DNA of 46,252 bases, taken from assembly GCA_903825445.1 (NCBI GenBank), contig CAIKAS010000332.1, positions 1 to 46,252 of the forward strand, in the 5' to 3' direction. The position numbers and the translations under genes are program-made. Below are positions 8,998 through 18,800 of the stretch, piece after piece. The notes below the pieces were generated by a model. That model was given only the letters and a program-made list of their open reading frames with translations, had not been told where the DNA came from and searched no databases. Source of the DNA: an uncultured Acidobacteriia bacterium (GTDB lineage: Bacteria; Acidobacteriota; Terriglobia; Bryobacterales; Bryobacteraceae). Within the stretch, counting starts at the first letter, position 1, and every line of letters begins with the position of its first letter.

Positions 8998-9317
8998 GAT
9001 CCGCGATACGTGCTGTAGCCATGGGGCGCTACCAGTAGTGGGACGTGATAGTGGCCACGAGGGTCATTGACTCCGAAACGGATCACGATGTCGTCCAGGA
9101 ATGGCACGCCGGGAGTCTTAAAATATTCTCGGACGTGAAAGACCAGCTCGTAACGGCCGGGGGAAATCTCATCGCCAGCCAGCATAGCGTCGGTGCGCCC
9201 GTCGGCATTTGTGATGGCGGTCGCGATGCGCTCGCCGCCAAAGCAAAGCTCCACTTTGACCCCGGCTGCGGGGCGGCCGTTGGCGATATCGAGGATGTGG
9301 GTTGAGATTCGAGCCAT
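8994..9317 (-). CDS. pucM: 5-hydroxyisourate hydrolase (transthyretin-like)
   Basis: HIU hydrolase opens 5-hydroxyisourate, the product of uricase, to OHCU. This 107-residue protein has the transthyretin-related hallmarks: ISTHILD at the N-terminus with the catalytic His at residue 7, a basic residue in the central strand, the HYHVPLL His near the end, and the diagnostic C-terminal YRGS tetrapeptide. The start is ATG 9317; the open frame extends 11 codons upstream into uricase, but the conserved protein begins at [10 protein letters not shown]. Two bases separate it from the uricase stop, the only non-overlapping junction in the operon. Its own stop overlaps allC. No signal peptide is seen, so it is cytoplasmic. 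Confidence 0.95.
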   Translation of the reverse strand: MARISTHILDIANGRPAAGVKVELCFGGERIATAITNADGRTDAMLAGDEISPGRYELVFHVREYFKTPGVPFLDDIVIRFGVNDPRGHYHVPLLVAPHGYSTYRGS

Positions 9318-9319
9318 CG

Positions 9320-10174
9320 CTAGCCTCTTGTGAGTGTGAGACCGAGACACCCGTACGGCGGCCGAGCATCGGTATAGACTCCCACGCTCAACCCTTGTTC
9401 GGCGATCGTGTCCCAGGTGCGGTTATTGGCTTCCAGCCGGATCTCCGCGATGGCCGGAATATCCGCCAGCATCTTCTGCCCGATCTGATAAATGATCTCC
9501 TGAATGCTGCCCGATTCAAAACCGGCGAAGACATCTTGCACTATGGCGCGCACCCGTTTCGTGACCGCACCGTTGCTGAACGCCGCGCTGGTGTTCAGAT
9601 ATGTCCAATCGAGATCGAGCCACATGTGGAGCGGGCGATCCTTAATATCCGGCAGCGTGGTGTACTCATCGCGCACAAATCCGGCGAACGCGCTGCCCTT
9701 GAGGCGCAGTAAACGGAAGCCGCGGATGCCGGATCTTAATTCCGCAGTGCGGAGAGTGGCGCCATCCCTGATTAATTCAACGACCGCGGTTGCACAGGCA
9801 GGCCCTGCAGGCGCGAAGGCGACTTCGCTCCCCGGCAATGCGTCGTAGGGGATCTGAGTTGCCGATACCTGCGCGCCCTCCGCCTGCGCGTACTTATTCA
9901 GGAACGTCTCTGCCAGAAACTGGCAGTAGGATTCCAGGTTGCTGCCAGGGAAGTTCATGGTTTCGCGCTGGATAAAATTCTTCATCGAATCGGTTGCGAC
10001 CAAACCGGTGTTGTCCCCGGTCGTGTAGGTCTGCCAGAACGCGTCTCCATAAATCAGGAGTTTTACGTTGGCGCCGAAGACGGGATCCGACCGTCCATCG
10101 CGACAGAGACGGTAGACGATGACATCGCCCTTGCCGTAATAATTCCGTTTGGGACCGCTTGCAAAAGAGTTCAT
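9320..10174 (-). CDS. pucL: urate oxidase (cofactor-free uricase)
   Basis: Uricase oxidises urate with O2 to 5-hydroxyisourate and H2O2 without a cofactor. The 284-residue product has both T-fold repeats and the catalytic Lys in YYGKGDV (K15) and Thr in VATDSMKN (about T61). Further family segments are RDEYTTLPD and the C-terminal [12 protein letters not shown] and ANNRTWD region. It has the usual length of a stand-alone uricase and lacks the decarboxylase fusion seen in Bacillus PucL; here the decarboxylase is the separate gene just upstream. The start ATG at 10174 overlaps the uraD stop (ATGA). Oxygen dependence implies aerobic purine use. No catalase gene is seen in the window to deal with H2O2. 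Confidence 0.95.
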   Translation of the reverse strand: MNSFASGPKRNYYGKGDVIVYRLCRDGRSDPVFGANVKLLIYGDAFWQTYTTGDNTGLVATDSMKNFIQRETMNFPGSNLESYCQFLAETFLNKYAQAEGAQVSATQIPYDALPGSEVAFAPAGPACATAVVELIRDGATLRTAELRSGIRGFRLLRLKGSAFAGFVRDEYTTLPDIKDRPLHMWLDLDWTYLNTSAAFSNGAVTKRVRAIVQDVFAGFESGSIQEIIYQIGQKMLADIPAIAEIRLEANNRTWDTIAEQGLSVGVYTDARPPYGCLGLTLTRG

Positions 10175-10662
10175 GTAATGGTGTCCTCCAGCCGGAAGCG
10201 CGCGATTCGAAAAACGTGCCCCAGTGCTACCTGAAATTCTTGTTCGGGTGTCGATTTGAGGCGCCTTTTGAGCGCCTCAAGAATAGCCGCCTTGTCGCTA
10301 CCCTTCACTGCGAAAAGGAAGGGAAAGCCAAACTTGTTACGGTACTCACGGTTCAGGCGGAGCAGATCTTCATACTCCTCCTGGCTGAGCTGGTCCAGCC
10401 CCGCGCCGGATTGCTCCGCAGCTGAACTTGTACTGACTTTCGCCCGCGTGCCGAGATCCGGATGCGCCTGAAGGAGGGCGAACTGTTCGTCGGGCGACGC
10501 GGCCTGAACCTCCTGAATCATCCGCGTGCTGAGGTCGTCGAAAGAGATAAACGGTCGCTTGCGCCAGGCGCGCTCAGCGACCCATGGCGAATGCTCAAAG
10601 ACCCAGCCAACTGCCTCAACGAATTGAACCTGCGTGAGGCCGTTCAGTTCCGTAAGGGTCAT
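10171..10662 (-). CDS. uraD: OHCU decarboxylase
   Basis: This enzyme decarboxylates 2-oxo-4-hydroxy-4-carboxy-5-ureidoimidazoline stereospecifically to S-allantoin. The 163-residue protein has the expected all-helical family motifs: FEHSPWVAE with the catalytic His near residue 24, HPDLG about residue 67, and FGFPFLFAVKG near residue 111. The length fits bacterial single-domain UraD. Its start overlaps the stop of guanine deaminase and its stop overlaps the start of uricase, both as ATGA, so all three are probably translationally coupled. Decarboxylase, uricase and HIU hydrolase thus stand side by side and together give enantiopure allantoin. Confidence 0.94.
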   Translation of the reverse strand: MTLTELNGLTQVQFVEAVGWVFEHSPWVAERAWRKRPFISFDDLSTRMIQEVQAASPDEQFALLQAHPDLGTRAKVSTSSAAEQSGAGLDQLSQEEYEDLLRLNREYRNKFGFPFLFAVKGSDKAAILEALKRRLKSTPEQEFQVALGHVFRIARFRLEDTIT

Positions 10663-12017
10663 GGCTTGCCCTCGTAAACCACATCGCCTTCCACACGGAC
10701 TTCTCCCACACTGTCCTGCCCTGCCAGCGACATTACGGCAGCGAGCATGCGGGGCGGATCTTCTTCGGCATGCGCCATCACGGTATGCAAAGTACTGCCC
10801 TGTGGAGGGCGCAAGTAAACCAGATCCGCCGCCTTGCCTGGCGCGAAGTCTCCAATTTCACTTTCCATCGAAAGTGCTTCGGCCCCGGCGCCCGTGGCCA
10901 GCCACAGCATTTGCGCGGGGCTCATAGTCATCGGTGTGGCAGCCACGCGCTGCATCAGATATGACGTCATGGCCTCTTTCAGAATTCCGAAACCTGTACC
11001 GGCGCCAATGTCGGTTCCGAGCGCGAAGCGGACTCCGGCATCTAAATGCCGGCGCATGGGGAAAATGCCGCTCCCCAGCGCGGCATTGCTGCACGGACAG
11101 TGTGCGACCGACGCCTTACGCGCAGCCAGACGCTGAAGCTCGCTGTCGGTTGCGTGGACGTTGTGGGCAATTACCGAGTCGCGCGCAATGAGGTCAAACT
11201 TCTCGTAGACCGCCAGATAATCGCCTGCCCACGGGAACAGGCGCGTTACTTCCGCAAGTTCCGCCGGGCTCTCATTCATGTGGGTGGTGAAGGCAAGAGA
11301 CGGATGCTCTCTTAGCAGGGTTTGACAAACCTCCAGCATTGCTTCGCTGGCCGAGATCGCGAAGCGAGGCGTCACCGCATAACGCAACCGGCCGACGCCG
11401 TGGAACCGTTCGATCAGCCCCTTGCTGTCCCGGTAAGCGGCAGCGGGCGTCTGGTGCAGTTCGGGTCGCAGAAGCCGGTCGGAAAGCACGAGGCCTGCTG
11501 TGAGCCGCACTCCCTTTCGCGCAGCGGCGTCGCACAATTCCGCGGTTGCTTCTGTGAAATGCGAACCGAAAACAAGCGCGGAGGTTGTTCCGTGCGATAC
11601 AAGACCGTGAACGAATTCGCGCGCCACAACCTTTGCGCGCGACGTATCGGCGAGGCGCGATTCTTCCGGCAACGCCAGTTCTTCGAGCCATTCCAGCAAC
11701 TCAAGGCCGAGACCTCCGATGATGCGTACCTGGGGGAAATGAATATGGGTATCGATCAGGCCGGGCAGGATGCAGCCGCCCCGGAGATCGCGCACCACGG
11801 CATCAGGATATTGCGCGCGCACTGCGATGTAGTCGCCACAAGCCGCGATCCGCCCTGCATGAATCGCCAGCGCGCCATCGGTGAATGCCGCCAATGCGTC
11901 GGCATGGTGGAACGCGTTCTTTGGCGTATGAAAAACGGCAGCGCGGAGAATTTCCACATTCTCCCGAAGCGTTTCGATTTTTTGGGTACGCAGGCGAGTG
12001 AAGGTGGCGGTCGCCAT
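10659..12017 (-). CDS. guaD: guanine deaminase
   Basis: Guanine deaminase hydrolyses guanine to xanthine and ammonia, feeding the xanthine dehydrogenase encoded just upstream. The 452-residue amidohydrolase shows the zinc site PGLIDTHIHFPQ (H91, H93), THMNE, AHNVH and LGTDIGAGTG, and the very typical guanine deaminase signature HCPCSNAALGSG. The PQ after the HxH motif is also characteristic of this family as opposed to chlorohydrolase or cytosine deaminase relatives. The start ATG at 12017 shares one base with the xdhB stop (TGATG), and the stop overlaps uraD. Its presence means the operon can begin from guanine as well as from xanthine or hypoxanthine. Confidence 0.93.
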   Translation of the reverse strand: MATATFTRLRTQKIETLRENVEILRAAVFHTPKNAFHHADALAAFTDGALAIHAGRIAACGDYIAVRAQYPDAVVRDLRGGCILPGLIDTHIHFPQVRIIGGLGLELLEWLEELALPEESRLADTSRAKVVAREFVHGLVSHGTTSALVFGSHFTEATAELCDAAARKGVRLTAGLVLSDRLLRPELHQTPAAAYRDSKGLIERFHGVGRLRYAVTPRFAISASEAMLEVCQTLLREHPSLAFTTHMNESPAELAEVTRLFPWAGDYLAVYEKFDLIARDSVIAHNVHATDSELQRLAARKASVAHCPCSNAALGSGIFPMRRHLDAGVRFALGTDIGAGTGFGILKEAMTSYLMQRVAATPMTMSPAQMLWLATGAGAEALSMESEIGDFAPGKAADLVYLRPPQGSTLHTVMAHAEEDPPRMLAAVMSLAGQDSVGEVRVEGDVVYEGKP

Positions 12018-14269
12018 CAGCTGCGTTCTCCGAGTTGAGCTTGGACGGCAAAAAAGATTCGCTCAGGTGTTGCCGGGCTATCGAGCGCAATCGGGCCCTC
12101 GCCGTTGCCAAATGCCGCGATGGCCGCCCTGATTGCCTCACGGACTGAGAATGCCAGCATCAACGGCGGTTCGCCGACGGCTTTACTGCCGAAAACAACT
12201 CCTGGTTCCGTCGCGCGATTCAAAAAGGCAACTTCGAATTGGCTCGGCATCTCCGGCCACGAGGGCAGCTTGTAGGTGGATGCGCCAGCGGTTGCCAAAC
12301 GCCCCCCGGCATCCCAGACCAATTCTTCCAGCGTCAGCCAGCCCACACCCTGCACAAAGCCCCCTTCAATTTGCCCACGGTCGATCGCAGATGAAATGGA
12401 ATCGCCCACATCGTGCAGGATATCCGTTCGCAATGTATGGTGCCCGCCGGTGAAGCCGTCGACCTCCACTTCGGAGACAGCCGCGCCCCAGGCGAAATAG
12501 TGAAATGGTTTGCCCTGCGCCGTTTTGGGGTCGAAATGGATCTCTGGAGTGCTGTAATAGCCCTGCGCAAATAGTGCGATGCGCCTTTTGTAGGCGGCTT
12601 CCACGAGTTGCGGAAACGTCATAGCTTCACCACCGGGAACCGCCGCAAGCCATTCCCTGATTTGCCTGCAGGCATCCGCCACCGCCGCGCCATTGAGGTC
12701 GGTACCCGCCGAGGCCGCCGTTGCGGAAGTGTTGGGAATCTTGCCGGTGTTAGTCGGCATGACACGAATCTTGTCCTCGCTTATACCCAGACACTCAGCC
12801 GCGATGCGCAGAATCTTTGTATGCAGGCCCTGTCCCATTTCCGTGCCACCGTGATTCACCTGCACGCTGCCGTCGCGATAAACCAGCACGCTGGCACCTG
12901 CCTGATTGTAAAAAGTAGCAGTGAAAGAGATGCCGAATTTGACCGGCGTGATGGCGAGGCCGCGCTTCACATGCGTGTGAGAAGCGTTGAACCCCGCGAT
13001 GGCAGCACGCCGCGCATCGAAGCTGCTGCTGGTTTTTAGTTCATCCCAAATTCGCGCGATTCTTCCGGCGTCTTTTACCGTTTGGCCATAGTGGGTGGCG
13101 TCGCCTTCACGATAAAAATTTCGTTCGCGCACCACATCGGGGGGGACACCAAGCGTTCGCGCGACACGATCCAGAATGTCCTCGATGACGAGCATTCCTT
13201 GCGGCCCGCCGAAACCACGAAATGCGGTCTGGGAAGTCTTGTGCGTTTTGCAGACCCAGCCGGAGGCGTCGAGAGCGGGAATCAGATACGCGTTGTCGCA
13301 ATGAAAAAGGGCGCGCCATAACACCGGATCCGACAGATCCAGGCTCCAGCCGCCATCCGACCACAGCCGCAGTTCGATGCCCCGCAAACGTCCTTCGTTG
13401 TCGAAGCCGGCGGTGAAGCGGCTCAGGAACGGGTGTCGCTTTCCGGTGAGCACCATGTCGAGATGGCGAGGCAGCCGGACGCGCACAGGTCGTTTTGTCT
13501 TCCACGCTCCCAACGCCGCAATGGCTGCCCATGGATTCGCCTGCACTTCTTTGCCGCCGAAGGCTCCACCCATGCGGAGACATTCCACAGTCACGCGATT
13601 TCTCGCTATGCCGAGCACCCGCGCCACCACTTCCTGCGTCTCGCTGGGATGCTGCGTAGAGCTATCGACAATCACTCCGCCGGATGTATCCAGCCTCGCT
13701 ATCGCGCACTGCGTTTCCAGGTAAAAGTGCTCCTGCCCACCAATGCGAAGCTCTCCTTCGATCCGGTGCGGGCTGGCTGCTACGGCGGCGGCTGCGTCGC
13801 CACGGGCGATCTGAAACGGACCCGAATGAAAGCTGTTGTTCGAGATGGCGGCGTCGATTGTGAGGATCGCAGGAAGCTTCCGGTACGTCACCTGCACGCG
13901 TTCAGCGCCCAATCGGGCGGCTTCCAACGTCTCGCCCAATACCCAGGCCACGGGCTGTGAATGATAGAGAACTTCTCGTGGAAACAGCGGCTCGTCGTGG
14001 CGATTGGCTCCAGAATCGGCTTCTCCGGGTGCGTCGTCGGCCGCGAGAGTGGTTATGACGCCGGGTTGCTTCATTGCGTCGTGGAAATTGAGACCGGTGA
14101 TTACCGCGTGCGCGTGCGGCGCGGTTATCGGCCAGGCATGAAGCAGACCAGGAAAGTGGCCGATCATGTCGTCGGTATACAGGGCTTCGCCGGTGACGTG
14201 GGCGCGGGCGCTTTCATGGACGTCGTTGCGAAGCTTCTCAGGAAGCAGGGTCGGAAGTTCCGAGGTCAC
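12017..14269 (-). CDS. xdhB: xanthine dehydrogenase, molybdopterin-binding large subunit
   Basis: This 750-residue subunit binds the molybdenum cofactor and hydroxylates hypoxanthine and xanthine to urate. It has the family segments LRMGGAFGGKE, TAFRGFGGPQG, NHGGTEMGQGLH, ASAGTDLNG and, close to the C-terminus, FGSKAVGEPPLML containing the catalytic Glu. It corresponds to XdhB of two-subunit bacterial enzymes. The start is a GTG at 14269 that overlaps the xdhA stop (GTGA). The stop shares one base with guaD. No xdhC-type chaperone for cofactor insertion is found in the window, so it must be elsewhere if one is used. Confidence 0.94.
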   Translation of the reverse strand: MTSELPTLLPEKLRNDVHESARAHVTGEALYTDDMIGHFPGLLHAWPITAPHAHAVITGLNFHDAMKQPGVITTLAADDAPGEADSGANRHDEPLFPREVLYHSQPVAWVLGETLEAARLGAERVQVTYRKLPAILTIDAAISNNSFHSGPFQIARGDAAAAVAASPHRIEGELRIGGQEHFYLETQCAIARLDTSGGVIVDSSTQHPSETQEVVARVLGIARNRVTVECLRMGGAFGGKEVQANPWAAIAALGAWKTKRPVRVRLPRHLDMVLTGKRHPFLSRFTAGFDNEGRLRGIELRLWSDGGWSLDLSDPVLWRALFHCDNAYLIPALDASGWVCKTHKTSQTAFRGFGGPQGMLVIEDILDRVARTLGVPPDVVRERNFYREGDATHYGQTVKDAGRIARIWDELKTSSSFDARRAAIAGFNASHTHVKRGLAITPVKFGISFTATFYNQAGASVLVYRDGSVQVNHGGTEMGQGLHTKILRIAAECLGISEDKIRVMPTNTGKIPNTSATAASAGTDLNGAAVADACRQIREWLAAVPGGEAMTFPQLVEAAYKRRIALFAQGYYSTPEIHFDPKTAQGKPFHYFAWGAAVSEVEVDGFTGGHHTLRTDILHDVGDSISSAIDRGQIEGGFVQGVGWLTLEELVWDAGGRLATAGASTYKLPSWPEMPSQFEVAFLNRATEPGVVFGSKAVGEPPLMLAFSVREAIRAAIAAFGNGEGPIALDSPATPERIFFAVQAQLGERS

Positions 14270-15720
14270 GCGCTCACCTCACTGAACTGTTCGTGCCAGA
14301 ACTTGTCGAACAGGCTCTGTGTCAGTGCGAGGCGGTATTCGGCAGACCCCCTGTGATCGCCAATTGGTCGCAGAGTTCGGCGGAGAGAGGCCTTGACCTG
14401 GGCAATGACTTCGGGTTCGCCGAAAGTGCCTGCCAGCAGTTGCTCGGCTTCGAGCGCACTCAATGGAACGGCTGCCACACCGCCGAATGCGATCCGGGCG
14501 CTCGTGATGCGTTTATCGTCGTTGTGAGTGACTGAGAAGCAGGCGGCTACCGTGCTGATATCGTCCAGTGTTCGTTTGGCGGCTTTATAGAAGCGGGAGA
14601 CGGTTGGCAGTGGTTTCGGTATTCGAACAGCGCGCAGGATTTCTCCACGTTCAAGGGCCGTTTGCCTGTAGCCACGGAAGAAGTCCTGTAGCGGTACGAT
14701 TCGCTCTCCCGGCATACCCGCGATCCGTACAGCGGCGTTCAGTGCCAGCAGCATTGGCGCGGAATCGCCAATTGGTGAAGCGGTGGCGAGATTGCCGCCG
14801 AGTGTAGCCCGGTTGCGGATCAGAACCGAAGCGAATAAAGGCAGCCATTCGCGAAAAACCGGCGGCGCGTCGCGCCAATACTCGCCGATATCAGTGAGGG
14901 TGAGTCCGGCTCCAATCTCTATAAAGTCCGGGCCATCGCTGAATTCGAGCAACTCGGGAACATTTTCGAGGCTGATCAGATGGACGCATCGCTGACCTCG
15001 CAAGTTTGTCACGACGCCTAAATCGGTATTGCCCGCGACAAGTTTTGCATCGGGATCTTCCGCGGCGAGCTGGAGGCATTCGGCGAGCGATTGGGGTCTG
15101 GAGAAGCGGCCCTGAGACGTGCGATAGTGAAGCGGATTCCGTTCGGGTGCCGAATTGTTGAGCCGGTCCAAAAACACACCTTCCGGCGGAGTGCCGAGGG
15201 AAAACAGAGCGTCCCTAATGGGCCTATAGCCTGTACAGCGGCACAGATTTCCACCCAATGCGTGAACATCGGGTGTGCCACGGCCAGGGCGGTAGTGCTC
15301 CGCGAACATACTGACGACAAAGCCTGGCGTGCAGTAACCGCACTGCGAACCGTTGTGCTCCGCCATGGCGCGCTGCGCATCCGCGAGTCGTCCGCATTCT
15401 GCCAAACCTTCGACGGTGAATACCTCACAATCGGCGACGGCAGGCAAAGGAACAAGGCAACTGTTAACGGATCGATAGACGCTGCCGCCCTGCGTGCCAG
15501 AAGGCGCTGCAGCGGGTGAAACGAGCAGCACGGCACAAGCTCCGCACTCGCCTTCTGCGCAGCCCTCTTTAGCTCCCGTTAGTCCGCGAGAACGGACGTA
15601 ATCGAGCAGTGACGTTTGGGGTGCGGCTCCAGCCACCGTCACCGGGGTGCCGTTCAACACGAAGCTGAATTCTGCCCGACCGGGTCCCATACTGAATTCT
15701 ACTTCTTTCGGGCATTGCAT
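14266..15720 (-). CDS. xdhA: xanthine dehydrogenase, FeS/FAD small subunit
   Basis: The 484-residue subunit carries two [2Fe-2S] clusters and FAD and passes electrons from the molybdenum centre to NAD+ or another acceptor. The plant-ferredoxin-like cluster is seen in GAKEGCAEGECGACAV, the second cluster in HNGSQCGYCTPGFV and GGNLCRCTGYRPI, and FAD binding in VAGNTDLGV and RNRATLGGNLATASPIGD. A C-terminal CO-dehydrogenase flavoprotein-type domain follows. It is the first gene of the purine operon. Start ATG 15720 lacks a clear Shine-Dalgarno; an alternative ATG at 15690 (MGPGRAEFSF) has AGAAG further upstream and would leave the conserved domain intact. I cannot decide between them. Confidence 0.93.
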   Translation of the reverse strand: MQCPKEVEFSMGPGRAEFSFVLNGTPVTVAGAAPQTSLLDYVRSRGLTGAKEGCAEGECGACAVLLVSPAAAPSGTQGGSVYRSVNSCLVPLPAVADCEVFTVEGLAECGRLADAQRAMAEHNGSQCGYCTPGFVVSMFAEHYRPGRGTPDVHALGGNLCRCTGYRPIRDALFSLGTPPEGVFLDRLNNSAPERNPLHYRTSQGRFSRPQSLAECLQLAAEDPDAKLVAGNTDLGVVTNLRGQRCVHLISLENVPELLEFSDGPDFIEIGAGLTLTDIGEYWRDAPPVFREWLPLFASVLIRNRATLGGNLATASPIGDSAPMLLALNAAVRIAGMPGERIVPLQDFFRGYRQTALERGEILRAVRIPKPLPTVSRFYKAAKRTLDDISTVAACFSVTHNDDKRITSARIAFGGVAAVPLSALEAEQLLAGTFGEPEVIAQVKASLRRTLRPIGDHRGSAEYRLALTQSLFDKFWHEQFSEVSA

Positions 15721-15768
15721 AGGGAGTAGTAGTGTTCTGGCCGCTATCCGGGGAGTCCTGTAGCCGTC

Positions 15769-15810
15769 AAAAACTATTGAAGCCGGGCAAGTACTTGCCC
15801 GGCTTCAATA
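15769..15810 (-). terminator. perfect 36-nt palindrome with T-tract between TonB receptor and xdhA
   Basis: Positions 15775-15810 are a perfect inverted repeat, with arms of 18 nt (TATTGAAGCCGGGCAAGT and its complement). Reading on the minus strand it is followed at once by TTTTT (complement of 15769-15773). It lies 25 bp after the stop of the TonB-dependent receptor and about 50 bp before xdhA. It has the form of a strong Rho-independent terminator for the receptor gene. Partial read-through or attenuation into the purine operon is possible but not shown. Confidence 0.85.
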
Positions 15811-15835
15811 AATCGCCAAAACGGCGGTGGCGTAA

Positions 15836-18800
15836 CTAGAAGGTCAGCCTGCCGGAAATCTGCAGCTGACGAGCACCAAAAATCAGGTTGCTGGTTGCCG
15901 TGGTTGACATGAACGCCGCATTGGGGACCATGCAGGCGTTCGTGTGGCCTGCGCAGACACCGGAACCGGCGGCCGAGTAAGTGAACGCCGTCGTATTCAC
16001 GCTCGACACATTTGTGTGATTGAACAGATTGAAGGCTTCGCCGATGAACGCAAGCTTCAGCCTTTCAGTGATTGCAAACTGGCGACCGAGACGGAAATCC
16101 ACGTTTGTGAATGCCGGACCGGTAAAGGTATTGCGTGGGAGCCACGCGGCGCGTCCGGCCGTTGCACTGGCATTGGACGATTCTCCGCCGGTGAGTCCGC
16201 CATCCAGCGGGCTCGGTGTTCCCGAGATAAACGGTGTTACCGGGAAACCTGTATTGTGGGTCACGATGGTGGAGAGAATCCAGCCGTTGGCGACCATGCT
16301 GGCCGCTTTGCCTGGAACCTTGAATACAGGTGTCCAGACCGCATTGCCTACGAAGCGATGGCGCTGATCGAGATCGGAAAGGCCATACTCGGCTTTGCGA
16401 TTTTCAGGATTGACCGGGATGTCGCTGCCGCTGAAGGTGCCACTGCTACCGAGCACTTCACCGCCATCAACTGTCTTGCTAAGCGTGTAATTGCCGGTGA
16501 ATTCCAAACCATGGCGCATCTGTTTGCGAACGGAGATCACCAGGGAGTTGTACCAGGAATTGACGTCGCTGTAGCCGGTGTAGATCTGGCCGGTGCCGGT
16601 ATCGATTCGTGCTGTGTAATACGGCGTCGTATATGTCTGCGCCGTAGCATTGGAGCTGTTGAGAATGTCATAGCTCTTCGTTGTTGTGGGCGTGGCGAGA
16701 TTCGCGTCGACGAACATCGGCAGATGCAAACCGCGGCTGAATACGTAAGACGCGGAGGCGCTCAGGCCGCCAGGAAGCTCGCGTTCCACTGCAACTTCAC
16801 CTTCATGAACCAGCGGGTTGACGAAATCAGGCGACAGTCCGCGCGCTGCCTGTGTGGCGGCCGGCGGAGCAAATGTGGTGACCTGAGGGGTCAGCGCTCC
16901 GGCAAACGGCGAGGCCAGGGGCGGACCGGGCGGCGTGAAGATCACGTTCGGATACGTCAGAGTGGGGCACGTGCTGGCCGTGCAGTTGAAACCCTGCTGG
17001 TACACACCGTTCTCCACACGCGTCACGTAGAACGTGCTGTTCGTTGTTTTGCCGTAGAACATTCCGTAGCCGGCGCGCAATACGGTCTTCTTTGAAAGCG
17101 CGAATGCGAGGCCGAGGCGGGGCGCGAAGTTGTTCGAATCGATATTGATCTTCGACGTATAGAGCGTCAGCAGCGGCGTCAGCGTGTTGGGTTTGGGCGG
17201 CTGCGGAATCATCTGAATGTCGTAGCGGACGCCGAGGTTGACAGTCAGGCGGGAGGTCGCTTTCCAGCTATCCTGCACAAAGCCAGCGTGGTCGTAATCG
17301 TAGAAATCGTCTTTGCCGACGCCAGTGATGGGATCGGTGGTCTGCGTGAAGCTGTTGTAGTGGCGCCCCGTCAGGCCGTCTCCGATGTTGATGCCGTAGG
17401 CATCGACTACCCAGTTGTTGAACGCCGCCTGAGCGGAGCCCGTGTACGAGTACTGTGCAGGTCCGTTGAACAGGTTGATCATGATCTCGTGGATCGCGTT
17501 GAGGTCATAACCGGCCTTGATCTGATGGCGGCCTTTGGTCCATGAAAGGGTGTCAGTGACCTGAACGCGATGCTCATCCGGTTCAGCCGTACGAGGCAGT
17601 GCGTAATTTTCGCCGTAAGCCATGACGCTGGCAATGCTCACGTATGGCGCAGGAGCATTCGATCCCGCAACTTCGAGGTCCCGGCCCCACTGAAAGCGAA
17701 GGTTGTTGAGGAGGCTGTTGCTGATGGTGTAATCCCAGTTCGCCACAAAGATGCGCTCGTGGAAGACATAACTGCCGTTTGTGCCGAGAGAAAGATTGTT
17801 GTTGGTGGGCGATGTCTGGTAAGAATTTGGCGCCCGGTAGTTCATGAAGTCCAGTGAAGACGTAAAGTGATTCCGGGAGTTGGCCTGATAATCCAGCTTG
17901 CCGAAGCCAACATCCTGATTGGTAGCGCGGGGGTACTGCCCGAGCTGGCTGTCCAGAAAACTATTGGCACTCGCGCACTGTGTGGCCGATACCTGTACGG
18001 GGCAAGTAAGTGCTTTTACAGTGGAATTGTAGGTGCTGCTGGTGTAAGTGACGGGGTTTACTTTGCGCGAACCGTCGTAGGTGCCAAAGAAGAACAATTT
18101 GTCTTTGATAATGCGACCGCCCGTGCTGCCGCCAAACTGCTGCCACTGGTGAATCGCCTGGGAGTAGATGCCCTGCGACTTCGATAAAGAATCGAGCGCG
18201 TTGAAAGTCGGATAGCGCAGGTAATAGAAAAGGTCACCGTGGTAGGCATTGGCTCCGGACTTAGTGACGGCATTTACAACGCCGCCGGCCGCCTGCCCGA
18301 GTTCAGCGCTGTAGCTGCTGGCGCTGACCTGATATTCCTGGATCGAATCCATGCTGTAGACGTAGGCTCCGCTGTTGGCGCGGCCACGGGCTTCAGAAAA
18401 GAAGGCCTGGTTATTATTCGCACCATCAACAGTATTGTTGTTGTACATACCGGAGATGCCCCGGAAGGAGACCATTCCGCTGCCTCCGTCGGTGGCGACG
18501 TTAGGCGTCAAAAGCACGAACGCGTCCCAGCGGCGTCCTGCGATCGGCAAGTTTTCGACCGCCGATTCACTGACGTTCTGAGATGCTTCCGTTTTGTCCG
18601 TATCGACCACAGGTGTTTCGGCGGTCACAGTGACGGCATTGGTGCTCGTCTGAATCGCCATAGAGAAGTCGATTGTCAGGATTCGCCCGACTTCGAGCAC
18701 CAAATCTTTGCGTTCGAGTTTGCCGAAGCCGGATTTCGAAGCTGAAACTGTGTATTTGTCAGGTTGAAGGAAGGTTGCGGAATAAATGCCGGCGTCATTG

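Noticed and set aside
15944..17095. 383-codon plus-strand frame opposite the TonB receptor
   Set aside because: No recognisable domain, antisense to a well supported receptor.
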